Shown one piece after another: positions 38,922 through 48,413 of a stretch of DNA of 64,000 nucleotides. The translations under genes and the position numbers were made by a program. The notes below the pieces were generated by a model. That model was given only the letters and a program-made list of their open reading frames with translations, searched no databases and was not told where the DNA came from. The stretch is from Pseudomonas massiliensis (GTDB taxonomy: Bacteria; Pseudomonadota; Gammaproteobacteria; Pseudomonadales; Pseudomonadaceae), in NCBI RefSeq assembly GCF_000826105.1, contig NZ_CCYK01000007.1, positions 620,001-684,000 of the forward strand, written 5' to 3'. How positions within the stretch are numbered: position 1 is the first letter of the stretch; every line of letters starts with the position of its first letter.

Positions 38922-40355
38922 TCAACGCATCATGTCTTTGACCGCGCGTTCCTGATCCATCAGCTCCTTCTGGCGCTGATCGATGCGCGAGGCCAGGGGG
39001 AAGTTGTTTTCCGCGCGACGCTTGGCCAGGTCCAACTGCTGGATCGCCTGGCGGAAATCGCCGACCAGGGCGAAATATTCCGCCCGTGCCTGATGCAAGC
39101 CAATGATGTTGCCGTTCTGGCCCCGGGTATCGGCCACCAGGTACCAGACATCAGGATCGTTCGGACGTGCCTTGAGCAATGCATCCAGGCCTTTCTCGGC
39201 TTCGGCGGTGCGGCCCTGCTTGAGCAGCAGGTCGATGCGCGCCTGGTTGAGCGGATAGCTGCCGGGGTAGAGGGGCAGCAGGCGATCGACCCGCTGCTGG
39301 GCGTCGGCGAGTCGGTTGTTGGTGATGTCCAGGTCGACCTGGGCCAGGTTGTAGGTCAGATCGTTCGGCGCCTTGGCGATCAGCGGTTTGAGGTTCTCCC
39401 GGGCTTCGTTGAGCTGCCCGGCCTTGACCTGAGCGATGGCCAGGCCATAGCGGGCGACGTCGTTGCCGTGATTCTCGTCGAGCTGGGCACGGAAGCGCTT
39501 GGCCGCGACCCCCGGAGTCTCCTCGTACATCAGTTGCACCCGGGCGCGCATCAGTTGGTAGAGCTGGCTGTCTTCCTTGCCGCCCCTGGGTGACTGTTCG
39601 GCGCGGTTGCGCGTATCGGCGATACGCGATTCGGTTACCGGGTGGGTGAGCAGAAACTCCGGCGGCTTGGCCGCGAACTGGTACTGCCGGGCCAGGCGCT
39701 CGAACATGTTGGGCATGTTGCGCGGGTCGTAGCCCGCCTTTTGCAGGTTGAGCAGGCCGATGCGGTCGGCTTCCGCTTCGTTCTGTCGGGAAAACCCTCG
39801 CTGGCTCTGGATGGCCGCCGCCTGGCTGCCGAAAATGGTAGCCATGCCCGCATCTCCCGCGCCGGCGGCAGCCATGACCACCCCAGCGAGCAGGGCTGCC
39901 ATCATCGGCACCTGCATGCGCTGTTGCTCCTCGAGCCCGCGGGCGAAGTGACGCTGCGACAGGTGAGCCAGTTCGTGGGCCAACACGCCGGCGTATTCAC
40001 CTTCAGTCTCCGCGCCCAGGAACAACCCGCCGTTGACCCCGACGATCCCGCCGGGGGCGGCGAAGGCGTTCAGTTCCTTGCTGTCGATGATGATGAATTC
40101 CAGGCGCCTGTCCTGCACCTGGCTGGTTTCAGCCAGGCGGTACACACTGGTTTCCACAAAATCCTTGAGCTGCGGGTCCGGCAGTTGCTTGACCTCCGAG
40201 CGCAGCATGCTCAGCCAGGCTCGGCCCAGGTCATGTTCCTGTTGCGGGGATACGATCGCCGAACTGGCATCGCCCAAGGAGGGCAGGTCGTCGCCGTGGA
40301 CGGGAAGGGCAAGCAGGCAGGCCAGGGCCAACAGCGTAGGGCGCAGAAGGGTCAT
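38922..40355 (-). CDS. bepA: Periplasmic M48 metalloprotease with TPR repeats (BepA family)
   Basis: Protease-chaperone that helps assemble LptD and other outer-membrane proteins and degrades stalled ones. 477 residues: signal peptide (MTLLRPTLLALACLLALPVHG), zinc site HELAH in VLAHELAHLSQRH (residues about 127-139) with the downstream EAEADRIG third ligand, and C-terminal TPR helices. Position next to tusA-perM-bcp-gcvR-dapA matches the P. putida order. The frame extends upstream to 40751 but only ATG 40355 gives a signal peptide. Confidence 0.93.
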   Translation of the reverse strand: MTLLRPTLLALACLLALPVHGDDLPSLGDASSAIVSPQQEHDLGRAWLSMLRSEVKQLPDPQLKDFVETSVYRLAETSQVQDRRLEFIIIDSKELNAFAAPGGIVGVNGGLFLGAETEGEYAGVLAHELAHLSQRHFARGLEEQQRMQVPMMAALLAGVVMAAAGAGDAGMATIFGSQAAAIQSQRGFSRQNEAEADRIGLLNLQKAGYDPRNMPNMFERLARQYQFAAKPPEFLLTHPVTESRIADTRNRAEQSPRGGKEDSQLYQLMRARVQLMYEETPGVAAKRFRAQLDENHGNDVARYGLAIAQVKAGQLNEARENLKPLIAKAPNDLTYNLAQVDLDITNNRLADAQQRVDRLLPLYPGSYPLNQARIDLLLKQGRTAEAEKGLDALLKARPNDPDVWYLVADTRGQNGNIIGLHQARAEYFALVGDFRQAIQQLDLAKRRAENNFPLASRIDQRQKELMDQERAVKDMMR

Positions 40356-40539
40356 GCACGAAACTCTGGGCGGCAAAAGGGTACTGTAGCGATGCCTGGG
40401 GGTACGCCACAAGGGCATGGCGCCAGAGGCCGCCATGGGAGATCGCGCCTGAAGAATTCCCAACACTTCTGTACTCTGGGCGCAGGGCTGCGCATTGCCA
40501 GCGAAACCATGAATGAGTGAACTGTCCGTGAGGGAAGCA

Positions 40540-40779
40540 ATGGGTGGAGAAATTGAGTGTGACGCCGAAGTGGATGCCAGCGGTCTGAATTGTCCGCTTC
40601 CCTTGTTGAAGGCCAAGTTGGCCCTCAATGGCCTGGACAAAGGCGCGGTATTGAAAGTGGTCGCCACGGATGCAGGTTCGCAGCGAGATTTCCGCACCTT
40701 TGCCAAGCTTTCCGGCAACCCGTTGCTGAGCGAAACCGCCGAAGCGGGCACCTATACCTACTGGCTTCGGAAAAACTGA
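40540..40779 (+). CDS. tusA: TusA/SirA-family sulfur carrier protein
   Basis: Small sulfurtransferase that relays persulfide sulfur, in E. coli for tRNA 2-thiouridine. 79 residues with the active-site motif CPLPLLKAK (Cys18). ATG 40540 is favoured because GAGGGA lies upstream and the length matches homologues; the frame can also start at 40513, adding nine residues. It diverges from bepA, and perM follows after 17 bases. Confidence 0.88.
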   Translation: MGGEIECDAEVDASGLNCPLPLLKAKLALNGLDKGAVLKVVATDAGSQRDFRTFAKLSGNPLLSETAEAGTYTYWLRKN

Positions 40780-40796
40780 CCCACCAAGGATCTTGC

Positions 40797-41867
40797 ATGT
40801 TCAAGTTGTTCAGGGATTGGACCCAGCGCTACTTCTCCGACGAGGAGGCCGTGGTCCTGGTGCTGCTGCTGGTGCTGGCCTTCACCGTGGTGCTGACGGT
40901 GGGCGGCATGCTGGCGCCCGTGCTGGCGGCCATGGTGCTGTCGTTCCTGATGCATGGCCTGGTGGCGCAACTGGAGCGCTGGCGAATGCCACCGGCCATG
41001 GCGGTCGGCCTTGTGTTCACCCTGTTCATGGGCCTGCTGGCGTTGGTGGTGCTGGTCCTGGTGCCGCTGCTGTGGCATCAGATCATTACCCTGTTCAACG
41101 AACTGCCCGGCATGCTGGCCAAGTGGCAGTCCTTGTTGTTGCTGCTGCCCGAGCGCTACCCCCAGGTCGTCACCGACGAGCAGGTGCTGGCCGCCATCGA
41201 GGCCGCCCGGGGGCAAATCGGCAAGTTCGGCCAGTGGGCCCTGACCCTGTCGCTTTCCAGCCTGCCGTTTGTGGTCAACCTGATGATCTACTGCGTACTG
41301 GTGCCCATCCTGGTGTTCTTCTTCCTGAAAGACCGCGAGCTGATCGGCCAGTGGATTAACGGCTACCTGCCTCGTGAGCGGGCCTTGCTGACTCGGGTGG
41401 CCCAGGAAATGAACCGGCAGATCGCCAACTACATCCGTGGCAAGGTGATCGAGATCGTCATCTGCGGCATAGCCACCTATATCGCGTTCATCGCCCTTGG
41501 CCTGAACTACGCGGCATTGCTGGCGCTGCTGGTGGGCGTGTCGGTGGTGGTGCCCTATGTGGGCGCGGTGGTAGTCACGGTGCCGGTGGCGTTGATCGCG
41601 CTGTTCCAATGGGGCTGGGGCGACCAGTTCATCTACCTGATGGTGGTCTACGGCATCATCCAGGCCCTGGACGGCAATGTGCTGGTGCCCTTGCTGTTCT
41701 CCGAGGCGGTGAACCTGCACCCGGTGGCGATCATTTGCGCGGTATTGCTGTTCGGTGGGCTATGGGGCTTCTGGGGCATCTTCTTCGCCATTCCCCTGGC
41801 TACCCTGGTCAAGGCCGTGCTGGAAGCCTGGCCCCGAAACCAGGGCGGCGTGGCGCCCTTGCTGTAG
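40797..41867 (+). CDS. perM: AI-2E family permease (PerM-like)
   Basis: 356-residue inner-membrane protein with about seven to eight helices, arranged as paired N-terminal helices, a soluble insertion (NELPGMLAKWQSLL to about residue 150) and a C-terminal block of helices containing GLNYAALLALLVGVSVVVPYVGAV and the family signature LDGNVLVPLLFSEAVNLHP. Members export small molecules or act in Na+/H+ antiport; the substrate here is unknown. ATG 40797 has AAGGA seven bases upstream. Confidence 0.9.
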   Translation: MFKLFRDWTQRYFSDEEAVVLVLLLVLAFTVVLTVGGMLAPVLAAMVLSFLMHGLVAQLERWRMPPAMAVGLVFTLFMGLLALVVLVLVPLLWHQIITLFNELPGMLAKWQSLLLLLPERYPQVVTDEQVLAAIEAARGQIGKFGQWALTLSLSSLPFVVNLMIYCVLVPILVFFFLKDRELIGQWINGYLPRERALLTRVAQEMNRQIANYIRGKVIEIVICGIATYIAFIALGLNYAALLALLVGVSVVVPYVGAVVVTVPVALIALFQWGWGDQFIYLMVVYGIIQALDGNVLVPLLFSEAVNLHPVAIICAVLLFGGLWGFWGIFFAIPLATLVKAVLEAWPRNQGGVAPLL

Positions 41868-41889
41868 GTACCGGCGCGATGCCACCGAC

Positions 41890-41940
41890 GCTGGCGCCAG
41901 CCAGCGATGGGCCGGAAGGCATGACCGACTCATGGCTGGC
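41890..41940. repeat. Inverted repeats between convergent perM and bcp (possible bidirectional terminator)
   Basis: A 12-base palindrome GCTGGCGCCAGC (41890-41901) overlaps GCCAGCCA (41896-41903), which pairs with TGGCTGGC (41933-41940). No T tract follows, so Rho-independent termination is doubtful. REP-type DNA is the other reading. Confidence 0.35.
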
Positions 41941-41960
41941 TCCGGCAGCTTCGCCGCTCC

Positions 41961-42425
41961 CTACAAGGCCTGGGCGGCGGCCAGCACTTCCTGCACATGG
42001 CCGGGGACTTTCACGCCGCGCCATTCCCGACGCAGCACGCCCTGTTCGTCGATCAGGAAGGTGCTGCGATCCACGCCCAGGTATTCCTTGCCATAGAGCT
42101 TCTTGAGCTTGATCACGTCGAACAGCTGGCAAAGGGTTTCGTCCTTGTCGCTGATCAGCTCGAAGGTAAAGCCCTGCTTGGCCTTGAAATTCTCATGGGA
42201 CTTCATGCCGTCCCGGGAAACGCCCAGCACCACGGTGTTGGCCTCCTCGAAGCTTTCATGCAGGTCGCGAAACCCCTGCCCTTGGGTGGTGCAGCCGGGG
42301 GTGCTGTCCTTCGGGTAGAAATAGAGCACCAGCTTGCGGCCACGCAGGCCGGCGAGGGTGATGGCCTGCCCGGAGGTGGCCTGGGCAGTGAAGTCCGGAA
42401 CGGGCTGGTCGAGGGCGACGGCCAT
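41961..42425 (-). CDS. bcp: Thioredoxin-dependent peroxiredoxin Bcp
   Basis: Reduces hydrogen and organic peroxides in the cytoplasm. 154 residues with the peroxidatic cysteine in STPGCTTQ at residue 45. The position five residues later, where E. coli Bcp has its resolving Cys50, holds no cysteine (CTTQGQGF), so this member may use a 1-Cys or alternative resolving mechanism. It sits nine bases after gcvR on the same strand, an arrangement conserved in Pseudomonas. Confidence 0.93.
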   Translation of the reverse strand: MAVALDQPVPDFTAQATSGQAITLAGLRGRKLVLYFYPKDSTPGCTTQGQGFRDLHESFEEANTVVLGVSRDGMKSHENFKAKQGFTFELISDKDETLCQLFDVIKLKKLYGKEYLGVDRSTFLIDEQGVLRREWRGVKVPGHVQEVLAAAQAL

Positions 42426-42434
42426 GGCAGGTCC

Positions 42435-42995
42435 TTATACGGGGTTCTGTGGGCGCCAGGGCTCGATCAGCGCATCCAGGTTCAAGGCGTCGGCGAAGTC
42501 CAGGAACTGGTCGCGCAGCCAGCTGATCTGCACGCCGGCGGGCAGGGTGACGGTGAAGGTGGCGTTGAGCATCAGGCCGCCGGTTTGCGGCGCCTGGTAG
42601 GTGTCGCAGGTGAGGTTTTCCAGCTCCACGTTGTTGTCGATGAAGAACTGGCACAGCTCGTTGATGATGTCCGGGCGATAGGCCGAACTCACGTAGGCCA
42701 CGTAGGGCAGCGACTGTGGCCGGCTTTCAAGAGTGGAGCTGCGCACTACGCTTACCTGGAAATCGTGGCGCTTGGCCAGGCCGGGCAGTACGCCCTCGAA
42801 GCGGGCCAGGGCGTCCCAGTTTCCGGAAATCTGCAGCACCAGCGCGCTGAATTCGCCGTGGCGGGTGAGCCTGGACGTCACTACCGAGCAGCGGCTGTCG
42901 TGGCTGGCCCGGCACAGGACGTTGGTCAGCTCCATGGGGTTGCGCCCCATGGCGGTAAGGACGAGAAATTGTTCGCGAACGGGTGGGGTGGACAT
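42435..42995 (-). CDS. gcvR: Glycine cleavage system regulator GcvR (tandem ACT domains)
   Basis: 186-residue protein with two ACT domains (about residues 8-85 and 95-175; EQFLVLTAMGRNPMELTNVL starts the first). In E. coli GcvR binds glycine and antagonises GcvA at the gcv promoter. No gcv genes are present here; the assignment rests on the double ACT layout and the conserved gcvR-bcp pairing, divergent from dapA. Confidence 0.87.
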   Translation of the reverse strand: MSTPPVREQFLVLTAMGRNPMELTNVLCRASHDSRCSVVTSRLTRHGEFSALVLQISGNWDALARFEGVLPGLAKRHDFQVSVVRSSTLESRPQSLPYVAYVSSAYRPDIINELCQFFIDNNVELENLTCDTYQAPQTGGLMLNATFTVTLPAGVQISWLRDQFLDFADALNLDALIEPWRPQNPV

Positions 42996-43252
42996 GCAGC
43001 CTTCCTAAAGCGATGAGCGGTCGAGGCAGGCGGGCGCCTGGAGCGCCCAGCCCATGGCCGGGCGAGCGCTGAGCCCACGGGCCTGGCGCGCGACGAAGCG
43101 GCGCTGGGCGGCGGTGGCCGCCTGTCTCGATCAAAGGGCCAAGGGTAGCGAAAACCGCCGCCGGTGGGAATGCTCGAAACCATGGCGTCGCTTGTGCAAG
43201 GTCGGTGGCGCCAGTACCATTACCGCTCTCTTTTTCCGGCAGGAGCGGTTGC

Positions 43253-44131
43253 ATGTACGCGGGCAGCATGGTGGCGCTGGTCACCCCGATGGATGCCGAA
43301 GGCAGTCTCGACTGGGACGCCCTCAGCAAGCTGGTGGATTTCCACCTGGAAAACGGCACCGATGCCATCGTTGCCGTAGGCACCACCGGTGAATCGGCTA
43401 CCCTGGACGTGAACGAGCATATCGACGTCATTCGCCGAGTGGTCGAGCAGGTGAACAAGCGCATCCCGGTCATCGCCGGCACGGGCGCGAACTCCACCCG
43501 CGAGGCGGTGGAGCTCACCCGCAACGCCAAGGCCGCCGGCGCCGACGCCTGCCTGCTGGTAACCCCGTACTACAACAAGCCGACCCAGGAAGGCCTGTAC
43601 CAGCATTTCCGCCACATCGCCGAAGCCGTGGCCATCCCGCAGATCCTCTACAACGTGCCGGGCCGCACCGCCTGCGACATGCAGGCTGATACCGTGGCTC
43701 GCCTGTCGAAGGTCGGCAACATCGTCGGCATCAAGGAGGCCACCGGCGACCTGCAGCGCGCCCGGGATATCCTCGATCGCGTCAGCGACGACTTCATGCT
43801 CCTGTCCGGCGATGATCCCACCGCCGTGGAGCTGATCCTGCTCGGCGGCAAGGGCAACATCTCGGTCACTGCCAACGTGGCGCCCCGGGCCATGGCCGAT
43901 CTCTGCGCCGCCGCGCTGCGCGGCGACGGGCAAACCGCACGGGCGTTGAACGAGCAGTTGATGCCGCTGCACAGGAATCTGTTCCTCGAGGCCAATCCGA
44001 TCCCGGTGAAATTCGCGCTACATGAAATGGGCCTGATGGCCGAAGGCATCCGCCTGCCGCTCACCTGGTTGAGCGAAACCTGTCAAGACCCCGTGCGGCA
44101 GGCCCTGCGCCAGTCCGGCGTTCTGGTTTGA
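43253..44131 (+). CDS. dapA: 4-hydroxy-tetrahydrodipicolinate synthase
   Basis: Condenses pyruvate and aspartate semialdehyde, the first committed step of lysine and meso-diaminopimelate synthesis. 292-residue TIM barrel with GTTGESATL near residue 42, [14 protein letters not shown], and the Schiff-base Lys161 in [11 protein letters not shown] 43253 ([13 protein letters not shown]) follows GCAGGAGCG; the open frame extends upstream without homology. bamC follows after 17 bases, the usual gammaproteobacterial dapA-bamC pairing. Confidence 0.96.
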   Translation: MYAGSMVALVTPMDAEGSLDWDALSKLVDFHLENGTDAIVAVGTTGESATLDVNEHIDVIRRVVEQVNKRIPVIAGTGANSTREAVELTRNAKAAGADACLLVTPYYNKPTQEGLYQHFRHIAEAVAIPQILYNVPGRTACDMQADTVARLSKVGNIVGIKEATGDLQRARDILDRVSDDFMLLSGDDPTAVELILLGGKGNISVTANVAPRAMADLCAAALRGDGQTARALNEQLMPLHRNLFLEANPIPVKFALHEMGLMAEGIRLPLTWLSETCQDPVRQALRQSGVLV

Positions 44132-44148
44132 GTGAGGAAGTACAACGC

Positions 44149-45264
44149 ATGAAGCGCTTGGCTGGTCTTTCCGCCCTTGCTGTCATTATTTCGAGTACCA
44201 GTGGCTGCGGTTGGCTCTGGGGTGAGCACGGCTATTTCCGTGACCGTGGCAACGACTACCTGGAGGCCCGGCGCACCGAGCCGATGAACCTTCCGGAGGG
44301 TGTCAGCACCGCCAAGCGCCTGGACCCACTGCTGCCGATCCCGCGCAACGTGGCCGACGACACCGCCCTGAACGACTATGAAGTGCCCCGCCCGCAGCCG
44401 CTGTCGACGGTGGCCGAAAGTGGCGACTTCACCCTGCAGAAAAGCGCGGCCAGCCGCTGGATCCTGGCCCAGCGCCCGCCCGCCGAGGCCTGGCCGCTGG
44501 CGCGCCAGTTCTTCGAGGACAACGGCTTCCGTATCGACCGCGAAAGCGTGCAGACCGGTGAATTCACCACGGCCTGGCAGCCGTTCGACAGCCTGGCCGG
44601 TGACCTGGCCCAGCGCCTGCGCGGCAGTTCTGACGTGAACGGCGACATCCGCCTGCAGGTCCGGGTAGAGCCTGGCGTTCAGCGCAACACCAGTGAAATC
44701 TACGTGGTCAGCGCCCAGCGTCCCGCCGGCAGCGGCGAAGACGTGGGCTTCCCGGCACGCACCACCAGCGGGGTGGACGCCACCCTGGTGGACGAAATGC
44801 TGTCGAGCCTGACCCGTGGCGCCGAGAAGGGCGGTTCCGTGTCCCTGGTGGCGGCGCGTGACTTCGACGCCCCAAGCCAGGTGGCCATGACCGAAGACGG
44901 CAGTGGCAACCCGATCCTTACCGTGGGCGCAGACCTGGATCGCGCCTGGTCCAGCGTCGGTCGCGCCCTGGAGCAGGGTGGCCAGTGGCGCGTCGAGGAT
45001 ATCAACCGCAGCCTGGGCCTGTACTACATCAACCTGGCGGAGAAGGGCGGTCGGCCGGAAGACAACAAGCCAGGCTTCTTCGGCCGGCTGTTCGGTCATG
45101 AGCCTAGCAAGGAAGAACTCGAGGCCCGCGCCGAGCGCTATCAGGTTCGCCTGAGCAAGGTGGGCGAGGCGGTGCAGGTCACCGTCGAGAAGAACATCAA
45201 CACCGTGGCGCCGGCCGATGTGGCGCGTCGTGTGTTGAGTGTGATCCAGGACAACCTGGGCTAA
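44149..45264 (+). CDS. bamC: Outer-membrane assembly lipoprotein BamC (NlpB)
   Basis: Lipoprotein of the BAM complex that inserts beta-barrel proteins into the outer membrane. 371 residues with a lipoprotein signal ending in SSTSGC (Cys20), an unstructured N-terminal stretch (PLLPIPRNVADD, which in E. coli binds BamD) and two helix-grip domains. GTGAGGAAG precedes ATG 44149. It lies between dapA and the metallo-beta-lactamase gene, with whose GTG start its stop is contiguous. Confidence 0.93.
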   Translation: MKRLAGLSALAVIISSTSGCGWLWGEHGYFRDRGNDYLEARRTEPMNLPEGVSTAKRLDPLLPIPRNVADDTALNDYEVPRPQPLSTVAESGDFTLQKSAASRWILAQRPPAEAWPLARQFFEDNGFRIDRESVQTGEFTTAWQPFDSLAGDLAQRLRGSSDVNGDIRLQVRVEPGVQRNTSEIYVVSAQRPAGSGEDVGFPARTTSGVDATLVDEMLSSLTRGAEKGGSVSLVAARDFDAPSQVAMTEDGSGNPILTVGADLDRAWSSVGRALEQGGQWRVEDINRSLGLYYINLAEKGGRPEDNKPGFFGRLFGHEPSKEELEARAERYQVRLSKVGEAVQVTVEKNINTVAPADVARRVLSVIQDNLG

Positions 45265-46088
45265 GTGCGCTTCGCCGTTCTCGGAAGCGGAAGCCAAGGG
45301 AATGGCACGCTCGTCGCCAGTGGCAACACCCTGGTGCTGGTGGACTGTGGGTTTTCCCTGCGCGAAACCGAGCGCCGCATGGCTTTGCTGGGGGTGCATC
45401 CCGCTCAGTTGAAGGCGGTGCTGGTCACCCATGAGCATGCGGATCATGTACACGGGGTGGAGCTGCTGTCGCGCCGCTACAATGTGCCAGTCTACCTGAG
45501 CCAGGGCACCCACAGCGGCCTGCGCAAACCGGTGCTGCCGGCGCGGCTGGTGCATTGCGGCGACGCCTTCGACCTGGGCGACCTGCACGTACGGGTGGTG
45601 GGCGTGGCTCATGATGCCCGTGAGCCCACCCAGTATGTGTTCAGCGACGGCAAGCGGCGCTTCGGCCTGCTGACGGACCTGGGCTCCTGGTGCTCGAAGG
45701 TGATGAATCACTACAGCGGCCTCGACGCCTTGATGATCGAGTCCAACCATTGCCGCGACCTGCTCGCGGGCGGGCCTTACCCGTACCACTTGAAGCGACG
45801 GGCGAGTCCAACCATTGCCGCGACCTGCTCGCGGGCGGGCCTTACCCGTACCACTTGAAGCGACGGGTGGGTGGGGACCGGGGACATTTGAACAACCATC
45901 AGGCCGCCGGCCTGGTGGCCGAGCTGGGATGGCAGGGCCTGCAGCACCTGGTGCTGGCCCACCTCAGCCAGAAGAACAACCTGCCGGAACGCGCCAGGCA
46001 GTGCTTCGTCGATACCCTAGGGTGCGACCCAGCCTGGCTGCAACTGGCGGATCAGGCCTCAGGGCTCGATTGGCGGCATATCGCCTAG
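45265..46088 (+). pseudogene. Metallo-beta-lactamase-fold hydrolase, frame broken by a 65-base duplication
   Basis: MBL-fold protein of the YycJ/WalJ-like group found between bamC and purC in Pseudomonas. The first frame (GTG 45265) has GSGSQGNGTL and the zinc motif THEHADH (His56, His58, Asp60, His61). It stops at 45858 because 45738-45802 is repeated exactly at 45803-45867. The second frame continues correctly (KRRVGGDRGHLNNHQAAG...LDWRHIA) to 46088. Deleting one copy gives a normal protein of about 252 residues. The G-rich bases just after the repeat resemble the error pattern in gcd and the PBP gene, so the break is probably an assembly fault. Confidence 0.85.
45738..45867. repeat. Exact 65-base tandem duplication in the MBL gene
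   Basis: The unit beginning CGAGTCCAACCATTGCCGCG and ending GCGACGGG occurs at 45738-45802 and again at 45803-45867 without change. 65 is not a multiple of three, so the reading frame shifts. Confidence 0.95.
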
Positions 46089-46155
46089 GCTGTGTACGGC
46101 ACCGGCGAACGGTGTCGCCCACCGTCTGGCCCCTTTACAGTTAGCGGAGCCCATC

Positions 46156-46866
46156 ATGGAAAAACGCGAAGAACTCTACCGTGGTAAAGCCAAGTCGGTC
46201 TACAAGACCGACGACGCCGACCGCCTGGTCCTGCTGTTTCGCAACGACACCTCGGCCTTCGACGGCAAGCGCATCGAGCAGCTCGACCGCAAGGGCATGG
46301 TGAACAACAAGTTCAATGCGTTCATCATGCAGAAGCTCGAAGCCGCTGGCGTGCCGACCCAGTTCGACCGCCTGCTGGGCGACAACGAATGCCTGGTGAA
46401 GAAGCTGGACATGATCCCGGTGGAATGCGTGGTGCGTAACTACGCCGCGGGCAGTCTGGTCAAGCGCCTGGGCGTGGAGGAGGGCAAGCAACTGGTGCCA
46501 TCCACCTTCGAGCTGTTCCTGAAGAACGACGCCATGGGCGACCCCTTCATCAACGAATCCCACGTGATCGCTTTCGGCTGGGCGACCGCCGAGCAGTTGG
46601 CGACCATGAAGCAGCTGTCGCTCAAGGTCAACGAGGTGCTGAGCCAACTGTTCGACGATGCCGGCCTGCTGCTGGTGGATTTCAAGCTGGAATTCGGCGT
46701 GTTCCACGGCCAGATCGTCCTGGGCGACGAGTTCAGCCCCGACGGCTGCCGTCTATGGGACAAGGAAACCCGCAAGAAGATGGACAAGGATCGCTTCCGC
46801 CAGGGCCTGGGCGGCGTGATCGAAGCCTACGAGGAAGTCGCCCAACGCCTTGGCGTGTCGCTCTAA
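46156..46866 (+). CDS. purC: SAICAR synthetase (phosphoribosylaminoimidazole-succinocarboxamide synthase)
   Basis: Ligates aspartate to CAIR with ATP in purine synthesis. 236 residues, the standard length, with [18 protein letters not shown] (nucleotide-binding loop), [17 protein letters not shown] and [16 protein letters not shown] precedes ATG 46156. It ends the dapA-bamC-MBL-purC series. Confidence 0.97.
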   Translation: MEKREELYRGKAKSVYKTDDADRLVLLFRNDTSAFDGKRIEQLDRKGMVNNKFNAFIMQKLEAAGVPTQFDRLLGDNECLVKKLDMIPVECVVRNYAAGSLVKRLGVEEGKQLVPSTFELFLKNDAMGDPFINESHVIAFGWATAEQLATMKQLSLKVNEVLSQLFDDAGLLLVDFKLEFGVFHGQIVLGDEFSPDGCRLWDKETRKKMDKDRFRQGLGGVIEAYEEVAQRLGVSL

Positions 46867-46958
46867 GCGCAACGCTCGCGCAAACGCCTGATAGCACGCG
46901 GTTTTTTTCAAAAAGGGGCTTCGCCTCGAATGAAACTGCTGCTATCATGCGCGCCATT

Positions 46959-47048
46959 GGAGAGATGCCGGAGTGGTCGAACGGGACGGATTCGAAATCC
47001 GTTGTGTCAGCAATGGCACCTAGGGTTCAAATCCCTATCTCTCCGCCA
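46959..47048 (+). tRNA. tRNA-Ser, anticodon CGA
   Basis: Acceptor stem GGAGAGA (46959-46965) pairs with TCTCTCC (47038-47044), followed by discriminator G and an encoded CCA (47046-47048). The anticodon arm is ACGGA-TTCGAAA-TCCGT, giving CGA (reads UCG). A long variable arm (GTGTCAGCAATGGCACC region) and the T arm AGGGTTCAAATCCCT identify a class II serine tRNA. TATCAT at 46943-46948 may be its -10. Genomic islands often insert at the 3' end of such tRNA genes, and accessory DNA follows here. Confidence 0.97.
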
Positions 47049-47057
47049 TACGAATAG

Positions 47058-47098
47058 AACCCTCGCAAGTCATTGATTTGCGAGGGTTTTTAGTTTTT
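47058..47098 (+). terminator. Rho-independent terminator of tRNA-Ser
   Basis: An 11-base stem AACCCTCGCAA (47058-47068) / TTGCGAGGGTT (47078-47088) with a 9-base loop is followed by TTTAGTTTTTGG. Strong intrinsic terminator directly after the tRNA. Confidence 0.9.
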
Positions 47099-47422
47099 GG
47101 ATCTTGCCCATTGTACGTAGGGATAGTACGTAAAATTTTTGCCTTCTTTGCGAGAGTTTGGCCAGCGCGTCGGCTGCCGATTACCGGTTTACGCCACTAG
47201 AGGAATAACTGAAGGTTTCTAGCGGCATCGGCCGTACGTGATGCAGGCAATGAGGGGCAGTGCTTACTTGCTCATTGATCAGATCAATACCCTTGATAGC
47301 GATGGACCCGAGGGATCGCGCCTGCACTCATGAAGCTTTCGGAGGTTTTGGCATGGTGGTTGCCGTTCCATAATCAGGTTGCGGCCTACTGATCGTAGGC
47401 TAGATAGATTTGATGCATAGGT
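47099..47422. other. AT-richer stretch after the tRNA, no gene seen
   Basis: No supported coding frame. Two copies of GTACGTA (47113-47119 and 47126-47132) flank GGGATA shortly after the tRNA terminator; their role is unknown. I found no second copy of the tRNA 3' end here or further right, so an attachment site cannot be proven. Confidence 0.5.
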
Positions 47423-47881
47423 GTGCAGTGGATCGACCTGAACAAGGTGGACACACGACCTTCCTATCAACTGCCAATGGAGATTGCTCCACGGCAGAAC
47501 GCTTCACTTGCGGCAGAGAACTCTCTGTACGTTCGTGAAGAGAAGGGCAATGGTCTTGAAGAGCGCATGTCCGAATTCCTGTCGGACTGTGAAAACGTCC
47601 GTTGGTGGCATAGGAACTCAAGCGGTCGTGGCTTCGTATTGAATGGCCCGATCAACCACTACCCTGATTTCGTTCTGAAACTGCGCTCAAGTCTCGTCAT
47701 CCTGTTGGAGACGAAGGGTAGTGACCGGGACAACTCAGACTCCAGCGCGAAAATCGAACTTGGGAAGTATTGGGAAAGGTGTGCAGGCCGAGATTACCGC
47801 TACTTGATGGTCTTCGAGCACAGCCCTTTGGAAGGAGCGTATTCGTGGGCTGACGCCTGCGAGCTGCTAAAAAACCTATAA
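47423..47881 (+). pseudogene. C-terminal remnant of a restriction/helicase (Res-type) protein
   Basis: 152-residue frame that looks like only the end of a large DEAD/DEAH helicase-nuclease such as a type III restriction subunit. Residues 59-100 contain a PD-(D/E)XK nuclease pattern: Pro81-Asp82 (HYPDFVLKL) and Glu96-x-Lys98 (LLETKG), followed by YRYLMVFEHSP near the end. The helicase domains that should precede it are absent: upstream DNA to the tRNA has no helicase motifs. It is best read as a decayed defence gene. Confidence 0.55.
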
Positions 47882-48413
47882 TCCGCAGACCAAAGGCTCC
47901 GCAACCACATAATCGCGCTCCGGTACGGGTTGTGGCTTGAGAAAGAAGTTCCCCAGACGGTTACCAAGCACCTCGAAGCCGAGCGCTTTCATATTTTCTC
48001 GGACGCACCAGAAGAAGCTATCCAGCTCACGGTTTATGAGCTGAACTGGATGCTCGACGCCTTAACCTCTGGCGCAATAAAAGCGTACAAAATCTTTACC
48101 TCGCGCTGAGTTGTCCAGACCCTCGCGGTTGTGATCCGGCCATGAAATTATCTGCGCACTCTCTGTCGAGCGACCGCGTGCTGCAAAGGCAGATGCTGCT
48201 TACGCGCCCGGGAAGAACAGAACGGCTCGCCGGTGACAGAGGCGCAAGTGTACGACATCCGTGACCACGCGGCCTGTAACGCCGTGCCGTTCTCGTGACG
48301 ATAGAACAGCCAAAGCGATTCAAGCCTCAGCCTGTGCAGCCGATAAATGCTCCAGGTCAGAGCGGCGCGTGCCTTCGCTGTTCTGCATATTGACGCCGCT
48401 GAAGGACTCTTCG
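47882..48413. other. Degenerate region with unresolved short open frames
   Basis: Two frames stay open over 47876-48109 and cannot be separated by eye. The plus frame (to the stop at 48107) includes KHLEAERFHIF and LTVYELNWMLDAL, which resemble the end of IS66 TnpB proteins. The minus frame (48061 to the stop at 47876) includes FFWCVRENMKALGFEVLG and is not recognised. From 48110 to 48413 I see no gene; it probably carries the promoter of the SMI1/KNR4 gene. Confidence 0.35.
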
